49,867 nucleotides of DNA from Paenibacillus sp. Lineage in GTDB: Bacteria; Bacillota; Bacilli; Paenibacillales; YIM-B00363. The stretch covers positions 1 through 49,867 of the forward strand of contig NZ_JAPSKE010000037.1 of assembly GCF_031177825.1 (NCBI RefSeq), given 5' to 3'. Within the stretch, counting starts at the first letter, position 1. Every line of letters begins with the position of its first letter. Made by a program: the position numbers and the translations under genes. The notes beneath the pieces were generated by a model. That model saw only the letters and a list, made by a program, of their open reading frames with translations. It was not told the DNA's origin and did not search any database. Below are positions 25,141-34,650 of the stretch, one piece after another.

Positions 25141-25917
25141 ATGAACGGGGCAACGTGGAAGCGGTGGGCGATCGCGGGAATCGCGGGCGCGATGTTGGCG
25201 GCGGCGCCGGTGTACGGGCCGGCGATCGTCGATTCGGCGAAGGGAGGCACGGCGATGGCGGCGGAGACGACGGCGGCGGCGCAACGGACGATTTCGGTTT
25301 CGGGGCAGGGCACGATCGCGATCCAGCCGGACATCGCGTATGTGAGCTTCGGCGTGTCGACGAAGGGAAAGACGGCGAACGAGGTGCAGACGGCGAACGC
25401 GACGGCGTTCGCGGCGGTCGAGAAGGCGCTTAAGGAGCAATTCGGCATCGCGGCGAAGGACATCAAGACGAGCGGCTTCTACGTCCAGCCGGAATACAAT
25501 TGGTCGGATAAGGGGCAATCGACGCTCGTAGGGTATACGGCCGACCATACGCTCACGGTGTCGTACCGCGACCTGAACGGCATCGGCAAGCTGCTCGACG
25601 CGGTGTCGAAGGCGGGCGCGAACCGCGTGAACGGCATCCAATTCGGCACGGAGAAGGCGGACGCTTACGAAATCCAAGCGATCGAGAAGGCGATGGCGAA
25701 CGCGAAGCTGAAGGCGGACGCGATCGCGAAGGCGGCCGGCCGCTCGGTGAAGGGCGTCCTTCACGTCCAGCACGGCAGCGTCAACAGCGCGCCGCCGCAA
25801 TATTATCCGTTGGCGCGGGCGGAGTCCGCGGCGGATGCGGGCGGCGCCTCGACGTCGGTGCAGCCGGGCGAGATGGAAGTGACGACGACGGTCAGCGTCA
25901 CGTACGAGATGCAATAA
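25141..25917 (+). CDS. SIMPL-domain (DUF541) secreted or cell-surface protein
   Basis: 258-aa protein with a signal peptide (basic KRW then a hydrophobic stretch, likely cut near AMAAE around residue 38-41). The SIMPL domain runs from about residue 48 to the end, starting with the typical ISVSGQGTIAIQPDIAYVSFGV and ending VTTTVSVTYEMQ. Family members (E. coli YggE, Brucella BP26) are periplasmic or surface oligomers of unclear function. GGAAGGGG precedes the ATG; own terminator behind. Confidence 0.88.
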   Translation: MNGATWKRWAIAGIAGAMLAAAPVYGPAIVDSAKGGTAMAAETTAAAQRTISVSGQGTIAIQPDIAYVSFGVSTKGKTANEVQTANATAFAAVEKALKEQFGIAAKDIKTSGFYVQPEYNWSDKGQSTLVGYTADHTLTVSYRDLNGIGKLLDAVSKAGANRVNGIQFGTEKADAYEIQAIEKAMANAKLKADAIAKAAGRSVKGVLHVQHGSVNSAPPQYYPLARAESAADAGGASTSVQPGEMEVTTTVSVTYEMQ

Positions 25918-25928
25918 GGGGTTAAACC

Positions 25929-25968
25929 GAGCCGCTTCGTCCTCTTCCGGAGGGCGGAGCGGCTTTTT
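25929..25968 (+). terminator. Intrinsic terminator after the SIMPL gene
   Basis: GAGCCGCTTCGTCCTC pairs with GGAGGGCGGAGCGGCT (a few wobbles), followed by TTTTT. Confidence 0.88.
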
Positions 25969-26041
25969 CGCGTGCGCCGGCGGCAAGGCCGACGCGTATG
26001 AGGCGGAGCCTCTCGCGGTCGGTCCGGCGGACGTGGAGGCC

Positions 26042-26329
26042 ATGAACGAGCAAGCGATCGAAGCCATGACGTTCATGAATCGTATGGCGGATTGCTTAAG
26101 GGTAGGCGTTAAGCACAGCGACGGGGTCGTCGGGGATTTGATTCGATGCCATCTCGAGTTTATGAATCGCCAGGGGCACCGGACGTCCGCGCAAGACTTT
26201 GCGGCGCAGACTCGATTTTTTCTGAACGATGACTTTCATCTTAAGATGTTAGAAGGCCAACAAACGGGATTGGCGTATTACCTCTCCGCGGCGGCGGAAT
26301 CGTTCGCGGCCGCGGATGCCCAAGGCTAA
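26042..26329 (+). CDS. Hypothetical small protein
   Basis: 95-aa frame from the ATG at 26042, or 98 aa from a GTG at 26033. The sequence is mostly helical, without signal peptide or Cys pairs, and I recognise no family. The ribosome site is poor: GGAGG ends only 2 bases before the ATG. The frame stays open upstream without a start codon through the preceding terminator, so the 5' end may be decayed. It is bounded by terminators on both sides, the right one shared with clpP. Normal codon use favours a real gene. Confidence 0.42.
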   Translation: MNEQAIEAMTFMNRMADCLRVGVKHSDGVVGDLIRCHLEFMNRQGHRTSAQDFAAQTRFFLNDDFHLKMLEGQQTGLAYYLSAAAESFAAADAQG

Positions 26330-26330
26330 T

Positions 26331-26370
26331 AAAAACCCCTGCCCGCTCGGAGGAGCGACGCAGAGGTTTT
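26331..26370. terminator. Bidirectional terminator between the small ORF and clpP
   Basis: AAAACCCCTGCCCGCTC pairs with GAGCGACGCAGAGGTTTT; an A run on the left and T run on the right serve both strands. Confidence 0.85.
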
Positions 26371-26375
26371 CCCGA

Positions 26376-26966
26376 TTATTGAATTTTCTCGATAACCTTG
26401 TCGATCAAGCCGTATTCCTTCGCTTCCGCGGCCGACATGAAGTAGTCGCGGTCGGTGTCCTTCTCGATCCGTTCCAGCGGTTGGCCCGTGCGCTCGGACA
26501 AGATGCCGTTCAGCTTGTCGCGCAACTTGAGAATGCGCTTCGCGCGGATCTCGATGTCGGACGCTTGCCCTTCGGCGCCGCCGAGCGGCTGGTGGATCAT
26601 CACTTCGCCGTTCGGGAGCGAGTAGCGCTTGCCCTTAGCGCCGGCCGCGAGCAAGAACGCGCCCATGGACGCCGCCATGCCGACGCAAATCGTCGAGACG
26701 TCCGGTTTGATGAACTGCATCGTATCGAAAATCGCCATGCCCGACGTGATCGAACCGCCGGGGCTATTGATATATAAACTGATGTCCTTCTCCGGGTCGT
26801 CCGCAGCCAGGAACAGCAGCTGGGCGATGATGCTGTTCGCCACGACGTCGTTCACCGGCGTTCCCAGGAAAATTATGCGGTCTTTCAGCAACCGGGAGTA
26901 AATATCATAAGCACGTTCGCCGCGGTTCGTCTGCTCCACGACCATAGGGACCAAATTCATGTTCAT
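26376..26966 (-). CDS. clpP: ATP-dependent Clp protease proteolytic subunit
   Basis: 196-aa serine protease that forms the tetradecameric chamber used with ClpX/ClpC-type unfoldases. Catalytic triad S100 (GMAASMGAF), H125 (MIHQPLGG) and D174 (DTDRDYF). The start at 26966 has GGAGGA 10 bases upstream; a second Met two codons on is too far away. A CtsR-type operator overlaps its promoter, so it is probably induced on heat and protein-damage stress. Confidence 0.97.
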   Translation of the reverse strand: MNMNLVPMVVEQTNRGERAYDIYSRLLKDRIIFLGTPVNDVVANSIIAQLLFLAADDPEKDISLYINSPGGSITSGMAIFDTMQFIKPDVSTICVGMAASMGAFLLAAGAKGKRYSLPNGEVMIHQPLGGAEGQASDIEIRAKRILKLRDKLNGILSERTGQPLERIEKDTDRDYFMSAAEAKEYGLIDKVIEKIQ

Positions 26967-27015
26967 AAGCGTCTCATCCTCCGATCATCCATTCCAGACT
27001 AGTGTTGCCAAAAAC

Positions 27016-27055
27016 ATATTACCCCAATCCGGAGTAAAAGTCAAAATTGGTCAAA
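27016..27055 (-). promoter_or_regulatory. clpP promoter with overlapping CtsR operator
   Basis: On the minus strand -35 TTGACT (27039-27044) and -10 TAATAT (27016-27021) are 17 bases apart. Over the -35, plus strand 27039-27055 reads AGTCAAA-ATT-GGTCAAA, the tandem heptad (RGTCAAA N3 RGTCAAA) of the CtsR repressor. ctsR itself is not in the window. Confidence 0.88.
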
Positions 27056-27249
27056 GGGAAATTGTTCGCTCGGTTCGATAGGTTCTACGTCCCGTGAGAC
27101 TATGGGGGGGGCGGCATATAGGAAGAGGAGAGATTGTTGCAGGACTTTGGAATTATTTTGAATATTCGACAAATTTCGATGGAGGAGATGGCGCCGAAAA
27201 AAACGAATTACAGAATCCTAGCTACTAGCTTATCTTCGGGAGGGAACTT

Positions 27250-29646
27250 ATGAAACGTAAGAAGCTGCTTTCCGCTGCACTCGCCCTGTCACTCGGATTC
27301 GGTTCGGCCGGCGCCGGCGCGCTGCCGGGCGCATTCGCCGCCGGTTCCGCCGGTTCCGCCGGCTCGCCGGCGCTGTCGGGTTCCGCCGGGGCCGGCGCGT
27401 TCGATCTCGCGATCGCGAACGAGGATCGGCTCGTCGCGATGCTCAAGGCGAACGGCCGCATCGCGGCGACCGCCACGCCGGCCGAAGCGCAGGCGGCGGT
27501 GAAATCTTTCCTGCGCGCGAAGTCGCAGGCCGCGGCGAGCGCCGCGGCAGACGGCGAGCTGCAAGCGCGGCAGACGAAGCGAGACCGCGCGATGGAGGAG
27601 AAGCTGCTCGCGAACGGGTTGTATCGCGGGAGCGGGAATAAGCTCGGGCAAGCCAAGCAGAACGTCGTCCCTTCCGCGCAGGCGGAGGCTTGGAACGGGG
27701 GCCGCGTGACCGACCGCGTGCTTGTGCTCTTGATCGAATATCCGGACTTCCCGGCGAGCGGCATCGCGCCGGGGGAGACGGATATGTACTATGACGAGTA
27801 CTTGAAATCGCACTACGAAGACATGGTGTTCGGCGAGGACGGTTACGCGGGCCCGAACGGCGAGCGCTTGATCTCCATGAAGCAATATTACGAGGCGCAG
27901 TCCGGCGGCAGCTATACGGTGGAGGGCGAAGTGGCCGGCTGGTACATGGCAAGCCAGCCTTCCTCGTATTACGGGGCGAACTATCCGGGCCCGGACGACA
28001 ACGACATTCGTCCTCGCGCGTTGGTGCAGGAAGCGCTCTTGGCCGCGGCGGCGGATCCGGCGCTCGATCTGGCTTCGTACGACCAGGAGGATCGGTACGA
28101 CCTGGACGGCGACGGGAACCTGCGCGAGCCGGACGGTCTCGTCGACCATCTGATGGTCGTCCATTCTTCGGTCGGCGAAGAGGCCGGGGGCGGCACCCTC
28201 GGCGGGGACGCCGTCTGGTCGCATCGCTCGAATCTGGGCGGCGTGGCGACGTTGCCGGGAACGACGGCGATTGTGCCGTATTGGGGCGGGCTTATGGGCG
28301 CCTACGATTACACGATTCAGCCGGCGGACGGCGCGGCGGGCGTCTTCGCTCACGAGTACGGCCACGACCTCGGGCTTCCGGACGAATACGACACGATCTA
28401 TTCGGGTCAAGGCGAGGCTGTCGGATACTGGTCGATCATGTCCAGCGGCTCTTGGGCCGGGGCGGTGCCGGGCACCGAGCCGACGGGCTTCAGCGCTTGG
28501 TCGAAGGAGTTTCTGCAGGCGAATCTGGGCGGCAACTGGCTGTCGGGCTCGACGATCCATATCGACGACATCCCTTCGGGCGGCGTCGTCGCGACGCTCG
28601 ACGAAGCCGTCACGAAAGGCGCGAACGACGACGTCGTCCGCATCGATCTGCCGGAGAAGGTCGTCACGGTCAACACCCCGTACAGCGGGCAATACGAATA
28701 TTACAGCGGCCGGGGCGACGAGCTCGACCGATCCATGACGACGACGCTGGATTTGACCGGCGCCTCCAGCGCGGCGCTGACGTTCAAGACTTGGTATCAG
28801 ATCGAGGAGCAATGGGACTTCGGTTCCGTGCAAGCGCGCGCCGGCGGGGGCGCTTGGGAGACGATTCCGGGCAACCTGACGACGACGCGGGACGATTACG
28901 GCCAAAATCCGGGACACGGCATCACCGGTCATTCGAACGGCTGGGTCGAGGGCGAGTTCGATCTTTCGGCTTACGCGGGACAATCGATCGAGCTGCGCTT
29001 CAACTATTGGACGGACGTCGCCGTCTCGGAGATGGGCTGGTATATCGACGACATCGCGGTGACGATCGACGGCGAGACCGCGCTGTCGGACGGCGCGGAG
29101 GCTTCGACGGAGCCGGCGTTCGCGCTCGACGGGTTTACCGTCGATACGGGAACGTTCACGGCGGCGCATTATTACTTGCTCGAGTGGCGTTCGCACAACG
29201 GCGTGGACGCCGGGCTGGCGCATATCCGCCGGGGGGACAGCTTGATGTCGTACGACCCGGGCCTCTTGATTTGGTACGTGGACGAATCGTACACCGATAA
29301 CTGGACCGGCATCCACCCGGGCGAGGGCTTCCTCGGCCTCGTGGACGCGGACCAGAAGGTCGTGAAGTGGAGCGACGGCGTGCCGGCCGCCTCGCGCTTC
29401 CAGCTGCACGACGCCGCGTTCGGTCTCGAGAAGGGCGACAAGATGGACATCGACTACACGTCGATCTACGGACTGACGATTAATGACCCGAACGCGTCGC
29501 ATAACCCGCTGTTCAACGACGGCTCCGACTACGCGAACGCCGGGCTGCCGGACGCAGGACGTCTGCTGCCGCAGTTCGGGCTGAAGCTGCGGGTCGTCGG
29601 CGAAGCGTCCGACCGCTCCGCCGCTCAGGTGCTTATCTATAAGTAA
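27250..29646 (+). CDS. Secreted M6-family (immune inhibitor A-like) metalloprotease
   Basis: 798-aa secreted zinc protease. Signal peptide at residues 1-30 (MKRKKLLSAALALSLG... AFAAG), a Gly/Ala/Ser-rich propeptide to about 140, then the M6 catalytic domain with H368-E-x-x-H372-x-x-G-x-x-D (HEYGHDLGLPDEYD) and the met-turn-like SIMSSGSW. A beta-sandwich (MAM/VEG-like: LTFKTWYQIEEQWDFGSVQ, about 495-625) follows. Immune inhibitor A of Bacillus degrades host antibacterial proteins; here the role may simply be extracellular protein digestion. GGGAGGG precedes the ATG. A 24-codon frame ends on the start codon (27179-27253). Own terminator. Confidence 0.93.
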   Translation: MKRKKLLSAALALSLGFGSAGAGALPGAFAAGSAGSAGSPALSGSAGAGAFDLAIANEDRLVAMLKANGRIAATATPAEAQAAVKSFLRAKSQAAASAAADGELQARQTKRDRAMEEKLLANGLYRGSGNKLGQAKQNVVPSAQAEAWNGGRVTDRVLVLLIEYPDFPASGIAPGETDMYYDEYLKSHYEDMVFGEDGYAGPNGERLISMKQYYEAQSGGSYTVEGEVAGWYMASQPSSYYGANYPGPDDNDIRPRALVQEALLAAAADPALDLASYDQEDRYDLDGDGNLREPDGLVDHLMVVHSSVGEEAGGGTLGGDAVWSHRSNLGGVATLPGTTAIVPYWGGLMGAYDYTIQPADGAAGVFAHEYGHDLGLPDEYDTIYSGQGEAVGYWSIMSSGSWAGAVPGTEPTGFSAWSKEFLQANLGGNWLSGSTIHIDDIPSGGVVATLDEAVTKGANDDVVRIDLPEKVVTVNTPYSGQYEYYSGRGDELDRSMTTTLDLTGASSAALTFKTWYQIEEQWDFGSVQARAGGGAWETIPGNLTTTRDDYGQNPGHGITGHSNGWVEGEFDLSAYAGQSIELRFNYWTDVAVSEMGWYIDDIAVTIDGETALSDGAEASTEPAFALDGFTVDTGTFTAAHYYLLEWRSHNGVDAGLAHIRRGDSLMSYDPGLLIWYVDESYTDNWTGIHPGEGFLGLVDADQKVVKWSDGVPAASRFQLHDAAFGLEKGDKMDIDYTSIYGLTINDPNASHNPLFNDGSDYANAGLPDAGRLLPQFGLKLRVVGEASDRSAAQVLIYK

Positions 29647-29661
29647 GCGATGGTTCGACGA

Positions 29662-29695
29662 CGCCGCTCGTCCTTCGGGACGGGCGGCGTTTTTT
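29662..29695 (+). terminator. Intrinsic terminator after the M6 protease gene
   Basis: CGCCGCTCGTCC / GGACGGGCGGCG stem with a TTCG-type loop, followed by six T. Confidence 0.92.
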
Positions 29696-29876
29696 CGCGT
29701 GCGGAGAGCCGGGGTTCGTTCGAGTCCGATCCAAGTAATCATGGCCCGGTTGTTGTGGGGGGGCTGCTGTCTGAGCAAAAGAAATCAGGTTAGAAAGGAG
29801 CAGATAGGTGCCTGGGGGCGCCTCCTTATATGAAGTGTATCGGTAGCGGCGGTCGGTGGGGAAGTGTGGAGGACGT

Positions 29877-30035
29877 ATGCAAAAAGTAAGTAACTTGTTC
29901 TTGCAACCATGGGACGATGGAGGATGTCAGGGGCTGGGACGTTCGAAATATAAGCAGATATGGGAAGGGATGGCGAGGAATGTACACGGAGTGTCCCGAC
30001 TACAGGTACTGTGGAGCCTCGGCGAGGACGCCTAG
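29877..30035 (+). CDS. Possible 52-aa small protein (uncertain)
   Basis: The stretch 29696-30042 has no recognised gene. In it an ATG at 29877, preceded by GGAGGA at 4-5 bases, opens a 52-codon frame (begins MQKVSNLFLQPWDDGGC) ending just before the tRNA-Arg terminator. It is less GC-rich in codon choice than its neighbours. A second, 12-codon frame at 29808 also follows an AAAGGAG. No promoter is evident and I recognise no family, so either could be chance. Confidence 0.25.
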   Translation: MQKVSNLFLQPWDDGGCQGLGRSKYKQIWEGMARNVHGVSRLQVLWSLGEDA

Positions 30036-30042
30036 GGAACAT

Positions 30043-30070
30043 AAAAAAAGCCCCCGCGATTGCGGAAGCT
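30043..30070 (-). terminator. Intrinsic terminator of tRNA-Arg
   Basis: Minus-strand stem AGCTTCCGC-AATC-GCGGGGGCT followed by seven T. Confidence 0.9.
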
Positions 30071-30084
30071 CTTGTTGGTATGTA

Positions 30085-30159
30085 TGGCGCGCCCGCAGGG
30101 AATTGAACCCCGATCTCAGGCTCCGGAGGCCTACGTCATATCCATTGGACCACGGGCGC
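30085..30159 (-). tRNA. tRNA-Arg (CCG)
   Basis: 75-nt cloverleaf on the minus strand with acceptor GCGCCCG/CGGGCGC, discriminator G and encoded CCA. The anticodon loop CTCCGGA gives CCG. It stands alone with its own promoter and terminator, between the M6 protease gene and the cggR operon. Confidence 0.95.
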
Positions 30160-30182
30160 GTGTTGTTGTGACAGCGAAATTA

Positions 30183-30211
30183 AGTATATGACATCCGCGG
30201 GGAAAATGCAA
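30183..30211 (-). promoter_or_regulatory. Sigma-A promoter of tRNA-Arg
   Basis: On the minus strand TTGCAT (30206-30211) and TATACT (30183-30188) are 17 bases apart, 24 nt before the tRNA. Confidence 0.85.
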
Positions 30212-30262
30212 GCCCGTATAAAAATCCATTTTCCGGAAAGGATAATTTTCTTTGAAAAAGAG

Positions 30263-30291
30263 TTGCAACCTTCCAAGCGCTAGAGTAAAAT
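30263..30291 (+). promoter_or_regulatory. Sigma-A promoter of the cggR glycolytic operon
   Basis: TTGCAA and TAAAAT are 17 bases apart, directly upstream of the CggR operator repeats. Confidence 0.85.
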
Positions 30292-30300
30292 GACGTTAGT

Positions 30301-30337
30301 GGGACGGAAAATGAATGGTCGGGACGTAATCGGTCCC
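30301..30337 (+). promoter_or_regulatory. CggR operator
   Basis: GGGAC at 30301 and again at 30321 are spaced 20 bases, each followed by a GGTC half (30317-30320 and 30332-30335). This matches the direct-repeat CGGGAC...TGTC layout of the B. subtilis CggR operator, which also lies just downstream of its promoter. CggR would block transcription until fructose-1,6-bisphosphate binds. Confidence 0.75.
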
Positions 30338-30448
30338 GGTTGAGGATTCCTCCCCAGTTTGACCCCGGCGCGATCCGGATAAAATGAGAAGGTCGAGCGC
30401 TCGCGAAAAAGATCGTCATCCATTGCGGCGCGGCAGGGGAGGTTCGTC

Positions 30449-31510
30449 ATGCGGACCGTTCTCGAAATTCAGAGAGTGTTGGCTCCGGACGTCGTGGACG
30501 TTTTGAAGAAGCGATATACGATTCTAAGGCACCTTCGGCATGCCGGGGCGGTCGGACGGCGTACGCTGGCCGCCGCGCTCGGCATGTCGGAGCGCGTGCT
30601 GCGCGCCGAGACGGAGTTTTTGAAGTCGCAGGGGCTCGTCGACATCGAGACGTCGGGCATGCGCGTCAGCGAAGCCGGCATCTCCCTGCTCGCGGACATG
30701 GAGCCGATGATGAAGGAATGGTTCGGTCTCGCGGAGCTGGAGGATCGGCTCGCCGCGGCGTTCGGGCTGCGCCAAGTCGTCGTCGTCCCGGGCGACGCCG
30801 ACCGCGATCCGCTCGCGAAGCGGGAGCTCGGTAAGGCGGGCGCCGCCGAGCTGACGCGCGCCGCGGCGGCGATGGAACGCGCCGACAACGAGCCGCTCGT
30901 CGTCGCGATCACCGGCGGCTCGACGATCGTCGAGGTCGCCGATCACCTTAGCGCGTCGCAAGGCCTCAAGGGCGCCTTGTTCGTCCCCGCCCGCGGGGGT
31001 CTCGGCGAACGGGTCGAGCTGCAGTCCGGCACGATCGCGTCCACGATGGCGAAGCGGACGGGCGGCGGCTATCGGCTCATGCACGTGCCGGACGACGTCG
31101 GCGAAGAGGCGATCGCCACGCTCATGAGCGAACCCCATATCCGCGAAGTGGCAGATATTGTACGTTGCGCCCGCATTGCGGTGCACGGCATTGGGGAAGC
31201 CTATGAGATGGCTCGCAGAAGACGAGTGGACGCGGAGACGATTCAGAAGCTACGCACGGGCGGCGCGGTGGCCGAATCGTTCGGCTACTACTATAACCGG
31301 GCCGGAGAGGTCGTGCATCGAATGCCGACGGTCGGACTCCGGCTCGAGGACATCCAACGCATGGAGACCGTCATCGCGGTCGCCGGCGGCGGAAGCAAGG
31401 CGGAAGCGATCGCCGCCGTCTTGAAGAACGGGCAAGAAGACGTATTGATTACCGACGAAGCGGCCGCCACGGCTATGCTGCAGTTCAGTTCTCTTGACGC
31501 AAGCACCTGA
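30449..31510 (+). CDS. cggR: Central glycolytic genes regulator CggR
   Basis: 353-aa SorC/DeoR-family repressor. N-terminal winged helix at residues 20-75 (ILRHLRHAGAVGRRTLAAALGMSERVLRAETEFLKSQGLV) and a C-terminal sugar-phosphate-binding domain with VVAITGGSTIVEVAD, FVPARGGLGERVELQSGTIASTMA and VIAVAGGGSKAEAIAAVL. In B. subtilis it represses the operon and responds to fructose-1,6-bisphosphate. GGGGAGG precedes the ATG. First gene of cggR-gap-pgk-tpiA-gpmI-eno, which it should autoregulate. Confidence 0.96.
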   Translation: MRTVLEIQRVLAPDVVDVLKKRYTILRHLRHAGAVGRRTLAAALGMSERVLRAETEFLKSQGLVDIETSGMRVSEAGISLLADMEPMMKEWFGLAELEDRLAAAFGLRQVVVVPGDADRDPLAKRELGKAGAAELTRAAAAMERADNEPLVVAITGGSTIVEVADHLSASQGLKGALFVPARGGLGERVELQSGTIASTMAKRTGGGYRLMHVPDDVGEEAIATLMSEPHIREVADIVRCARIAVHGIGEAYEMARRRRVDAETIQKLRTGGAVAESFGYYYNRAGEVVHRMPTVGLRLEDIQRMETVIAVAGGGSKAEAIAAVLKNGQEDVLITDEAAATAMLQFSSLDAST

Positions 31511-31580
31511 TATGAAGTACCGGAAGTACCCAGGCGGCAGCGCGTCTTGATATAAACATATTTTCTAGGAGGTTTTCTTC

Positions 31581-32585
<1,005 letters not shown>

Positions 32586-32602
32586 GATTCGCGAACACAC
32601 AT

Positions 32603-32656
32603 CCCGCAGGGAAGGAAGGCGCTCCGGCAACGAAGGCGGGGGCGCCTTTCCGCGGG
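32603..32656 (+). other. Long intercistronic hairpin between gap and pgk
   Basis: CCCGC...AAGGCGC pairs with GCGCCTT...GCGGG around an inner GC-rich loop. The 3' side has only TTTCC, so it is at best a weak terminator. Such a structure may set the gap-to-pgk mRNA ratio by processing or partial termination. Confidence 0.55.
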
Positions 32657-32685
32657 TCTAGACCTAAATCCGGAGGTAAAGGACC

Positions 32686-33873
32686 ATGGCGTATAACAAG
32701 AAGAGCGTAAGAGACGTAGATGTTTCTGGGAAAAGGGTATTCGTTCGCGTAGACTTCAACGTTCCTCTCGAAAACGGCGCGATCACCGACGACACGCGCA
32801 TCCGCGAAACGCTGCCGACGATCAAGTTTTTGATCGAGGGCGGCGCGAAGGTCATTCTCGCGAGCCATCTCGGCCGACCGAAGGGCGAAGTCGTCGAAGA
32901 GATGCGGCTGACGCCGGTCGCGGCGCGCTTGTCCGAGCTGCTCGGCAAGCCCGTAGCGAAGGTAGACGAAGCGGTAGGCCCGGCGGCGCAAGCGGCGGTC
33001 GACGCGCTCGGCGCGGGCGACGTGCTGTTGCTTGAGAACGTGCGCTTCTACAAGGGCGAAGAGAAGAACGATCCGGAGCTCGCGAAGCAATTCGCCGCGC
33101 TCGCGGACTTGTACGTGAACGACGCGTTCGGCGCGGCGCATCGGGCGCACGCTTCGACGGAAGGCATCGCGCATCATCTGCCGGCCGTCTCGGGCCTCTT
33201 GATGGAGAAAGAGCTGTCCGTGCTCGGCAAGGCGCTGTTCAACCCGGACCGTCCGTTCACGGCGATCGTCGGCGGCGCGAAGGTGAAGGACAAGATCGAC
33301 GTCATCAACAAGCTGCTCGAGATCGCGGACAACGTCATCATCGGCGGCGGCTTGTCTTATACGTTCCTGAAAGCGCAAGGCTATGAAATCGGCAAGTCGC
33401 TCTGCGACGATTCGAAGATCGACGTAGCGAAAGAATTCATGGCGAAGGCGAAAGAGCGCGGCGTGAACTTCCTCATGCCGGTCGACATCGTCGTCACGGA
33501 CGACTTCAGCCCGACGGCCAACACGCAGATCGTCGGCATCGACGGCATTCCGGCGGAGTGGGAAGGCATCGACATCGGACCGAAGACGAGAGAGTTGTAT
33601 GCCGACGTCATCAAGTCGTCGAAGCTTATCGTCTGGAACGGACCGATGGGCGTATTCGAGATCGAGCCGTTCTCGCACGGCACGCGCGCAGTGGCGGAAG
33701 CTTGCGCGGAGACGGCCGGCTACACGGTCATCGGCGGCGGCGATTCCGCGGCGGCGGTCGAGAAGTTCAACCTCGGCGACAAGATGGACCACATCTCTAC
33801 CGGCGGAGGGGCTTCCCTCGAGTTTATGGAAGGCAAGGCGCTTCCGGGCGTCGTAGCGCTTAACGATAAGTAG
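32686..33873 (+). CDS. pgk: Phosphoglycerate kinase
   Basis: 395-aa two-domain kinase that makes ATP from 1,3-bisphosphoglycerate. Substrate motif VFVRVDFNVPLENG and LASHLGRPKGE at the N-terminus, hinge and nucleotide region AIVGGAKVKDKIDV, NGPMGVFEIEPF, and the C-terminal VIGGGDSAAAV and STGGGASLEFMEG. Normal length. GGAGGTAAAGG upstream of the ATG. Followed after 15 nt by tpiA. Confidence 0.98.
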   Translation: MAYNKKSVRDVDVSGKRVFVRVDFNVPLENGAITDDTRIRETLPTIKFLIEGGAKVILASHLGRPKGEVVEEMRLTPVAARLSELLGKPVAKVDEAVGPAAQAAVDALGAGDVLLLENVRFYKGEEKNDPELAKQFAALADLYVNDAFGAAHRAHASTEGIAHHLPAVSGLLMEKELSVLGKALFNPDRPFTAIVGGAKVKDKIDVINKLLEIADNVIIGGGLSYTFLKAQGYEIGKSLCDDSKIDVAKEFMAKAKERGVNFLMPVDIVVTDDFSPTANTQIVGIDGIPAEWEGIDIGPKTRELYADVIKSSKLIVWNGPMGVFEIEPFSHGTRAVAEACAETAGYTVIGGGDSAAAVEKFNLGDKMDHISTGGGASLEFMEGKALPGVVALNDK

Positions 33874-33888
33874 GAGGTAGTTCGAGAG

Positions 33889-34650
33889 ATGAGCAGAACA
33901 CCGATCATTGCAGGCAACTGGAAAATGTTTAAAACCGGCGCGGAAGCGTCCGCCTTCATCGCGGAAGCGAAAGCGGCCGTCGCCGCCGTCTCCGGCGTCG
34001 AAGCGGTCGTATGCGCGCCGTTCACGTCGCTGCCGGCGCTCGTGGAAGCCGCTCGCGGCACCGCGATCGCCGTAGGCGCGCAGAATATGCATTGGGAAGC
34101 GAACGGCGCGTTCACGGGCGAAGTGTCGGGCCCGATGCTGATCGACCTCGGCGTGAAATACGTCATCCTCGGACACTCGGAGCGCCGCCAATACTTCGCG
34201 GAAACCGACGAAACCGTAAACAAGAAGACGAAGGCAGCTTTGAGCTACGGCCTCGTTCCGATCGTCTGCGTCGGCGAGAAGTTGGAAGAGCGCGAAGCCG
34301 GCAGCACGAAGGACGTCTGCCGCGTGCAGACGCTTGGCGCGTTGGAAGGCCTGTCGGCCGAGCAAGTCGCGTCGCTCGTCATCGCGTACGAGCCGATCTG
34401 GGCGATCGGCACGGGCAAGTCGTCCACGGCGGCCGATGCCAACGAAGTCATCGCTTATATCCGCTCCGTCATCGCGGAAGCGTTCGGCGCGGACAGCGCC
34501 GCGAAGGTCCGCATTCAATACGGCGGCAGCGTGAAGCCGGAGAACGTGCGCGAGTACCTCGGCGCGTCCGACATCGACGGCGCCCTGGTGGGCGGCGCTT
34601 CGCTGCAGCCGAACTCCTACGTCGCGCTGGTGGAAGGTGCGCGGGCATGA
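33889..34650 (+). CDS. tpiA: Triose-phosphate isomerase
   Basis: 253-aa TIM barrel. Active-site residues N10 and K12 (GNWKMFK), H96 (ILGHSERR) and the catalytic Glu in AYEPIWAIGTGKSS are present, with the phosphate loop YGGSVKPEN. AGGAGG precedes the ATG; its stop overlaps the gpmI start (ATGA), so translation is coupled. Confidence 0.98.
   Translation: MSRTPIIAGNWKMFKTGAEASAFIAEAKAAVAAVSGVEAVVCAPFTSLPALVEAARGTAIAVGAQNMHWEANGAFTGEVSGPMLIDLGVKYVILGHSERRQYFAETDETVNKKTKAALSYGLVPIVCVGEKLEEREAGSTKDVCRVQTLGALEGLSAEQVASLVIAYEPIWAIGTGKSSTAADANEVIAYIRSVIAEAFGADSAAKVRIQYGGSVKPENVREYLGASDIDGALVGGASLQPNSYVALVEGARA

Noticed and set aside
27289..29778. 829-codon open frame antisense to the M6 protease gene
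   Set aside because: Arg/Val/His-rich nonsense composition, no ribosome site, and the plus strand has a signal peptide and zinc-protease motif.
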